Part shown: positions 6,734-7,145 of the stretch, in pieces
Position numbering within the stretch: the stretch's first letter is position 1
Layout: the number at the start of each line of letters is the position of its first letter
Assembly: GCA_030824835.1 (NCBI GenBank)
Contig: JAPJRA010000172.1
Coordinates: forward strand, 1 to 7,145
Reading direction: 5' to 3'
DNA length: 7,145 nt
From: Geminicoccaceae bacterium
Lineage (GTDB): Bacteria; Pseudomonadota; Alphaproteobacteria; Geminicoccales; Geminicoccaceae
Notes under the pieces: generated by a model
The model's database searches: none
What the model saw: the letters and a program-made list of their open reading frames with translations, nothing else
Told to the model about the DNA's origin: nothing
Position numbers and translations under genes: made by a program

Positions 6734-6940
6734 AGGATTAATGACCATATGTTCTAGATTAGTAAATATTAATTAATGGTAAGGTATAACTTTTACAATA
6801 TTAATAACTGTTGACTATCTATGTTTTAATATTTAACTAGAATAAGTTAATATTATGAGCAACTATTGATTTTACTGTAGAATTCAGATCCATGCAAATT
6901 CTAATGAGTAATTTGCCGTATAGTAAAGTTTAGCTGTGAG
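6734..6940. other. AT-rich noncoding islet beside tRNA-Gln
   Basis: By hand count 45 of 190 bases in 6741-6930 are G or C (about 24%), against about 70% in a sampled stretch of the permease gene. The change is abrupt at both sides. All frames are full of stops and no gene longer than a few codons is seen. It lies between the small basic protein gene and the 3' side of tRNA-Gln, the flank where integrating elements normally insert, so it may be a remnant of acquired DNA. Alternatively it is a regulatory or curved-DNA region bound by a nucleoid protein. No integrase or copy of the tRNA 3' end is present in the window. Confidence 0.75.
6765..6854. repeat. Four AATATTAA/TTAATATT boxes, two in each orientation
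   Basis: The 8-mer AATATTAA occurs at 6765-6772 and 6797-6804. Its reverse complement TTAATATT occurs at 6826-6833 and 6847-6854. The two forward copies share a ninth base (AATATTAAT). Counting by the common AATATT core (6765, 6797, 6828, 6849), the steps are 32, 31 and 21 bases, close to whole turns of the helix. That places the boxes on one face and would favour curvature or cooperative protein binding. In DNA this AT-rich some repeats are expected by chance, so the functional reading is tentative. Confidence 0.45.
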
Positions 6941-6977
6941 CGCGAGCTTGGCGGCGCATGCGGCTCGGGCGGTGCGC

Positions 6978-7052
6978 TGGCTGGGGCGGGAGGATTCGAA
7001 CCTCCGGATGGCGGATCCAAAGTCCGCTGCCTTACCGCTTGGCGACGCCCCA
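6978..7052 (-). tRNA. tRNA-Gln (anticodon UUG)
   Basis: The minus strand folds as a complete 75-base tRNA. The acceptor stem is TGGGGCG pairing with CGCCCCA, followed by discriminator G and an encoded CCA (6978-6980). The D-arm contains CCAAGCGGTAAGG. The anticodon stem GCGGA/TCCGC encloses loop CTTTGGA with anticodon TTG (complement of 7018-7020). The T-arm is GGAGG-TTCGAAT-CCTCC. The U1-A72 start and the D-loop match bacterial tRNA-Gln, including the E. coli UUG isoacceptor. It is transcribed leftward, so its 3' end faces the AT-rich islet. No clear intrinsic terminator with a T-run is seen downstream. Confidence 0.97.
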
Positions 7053-7064
7053 AGCGCGCGGCGG

Positions 7065-7093
7065 ACATTAGGATGTGCCGGTACCGGTGGCAA
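7065..7093 (-). promoter_or_regulatory. Probable sigma-70 type promoter of tRNA-Gln
   Basis: On the minus strand TTGCCA (complement of 7088-7093) and TAATGT (complement of 7065-7070) are separated by exactly 17 bases. The -10 box lies 12 bases before the tRNA 5' end at 7052, giving a leader of only a few bases, as usual for tRNA genes. The fit to TTGACA/TATAAT is partial, but spacing and position are right. Confidence 0.5.
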
Positions 7094-7145
7094 CCTCGGA
7101 GGAGGTGGGATCGAGCGTTCGGCACGCGGCCACCCACCAGCGCGG

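Noticed and set aside
6811..6839. TTGACT followed by AT-rich DNA as a rightward promoter in the islet
   Set aside because: No acceptable -10 box lies 16-18 bases downstream, and the transcript would run antisense into the tRNA with no gene to serve.
6943..6967. CGAGC/GCTCG inverted repeat downstream of the tRNA as its terminator
   Set aside because: The 5-bp stem has a 15-base loop and no T-run follows on the minus strand.
6884..7137. Minus-strand frames of 69 and 78 codons covering the tRNA
   Set aside because: They read through the tRNA-Gln gene and are chance frames; the tRNA fold accounts for the sequence.

Overview
The window looks like chromosomal DNA from a high-GC alphaproteobacterium, plausibly a Rhodospirillales relative. 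This is inferred from about 70% GC coding DNA, tight gene overlaps and the style of the proteins; there is no rRNA or single marker gene to fix the taxon.

Positions 2-4722 (+ strand) hold a drug-efflux type cluster: the 3' part of a TetR-family repressor (cut by the window edge), a periplasmic adaptor (membrane fusion protein), and a complete RND inner-membrane permease of the MdtC/HAE1 type. The permease keeps its proton-relay residues. The adaptor and permease genes overlap by four bases. No outer-membrane factor is present, so the pump would have to borrow a TolC-like channel encoded elsewhere. The most notable point is that the adaptor's N-terminal membrane anchor (458-535) is separated from its otherwise intact body by one in-frame amber codon (536-538).

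Positions 4719-5851 (- strand) hold a two-gene unit: a class I SAM-dependent methyltransferase followed by an ElaA-like GNAT acetyltransferase, joined by an ATGA overlap. The GNAT gene meets the permease gene tail to tail, and one CTAG tetramer supplies both stop codons.

Positions 5900-6210 (+ strand), divergent from the methyltransferase, hold a possible 28-residue ORF coupled by ATGA to a 75-residue membrane protein with two predicted helices. Positions 6211-6469 have no convincing gene. Positions 6470-6733 encode an unrecognised 87-residue, mostly basic-tailed protein.

Positions 6734-6940 are an abrupt AT-rich islet (about 24% GC by hand count over 6741-6930) with four AATATTAA/TTAATATT boxes. 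It lies on the 3' side of a complete tRNA-Gln(UUG) gene (6978-7052, - strand) with a recognisable promoter. I see no CRISPR array, insertion sequence, integrase or defence system. Apart from the amber-split adaptor and the islet, the content is ordinary.
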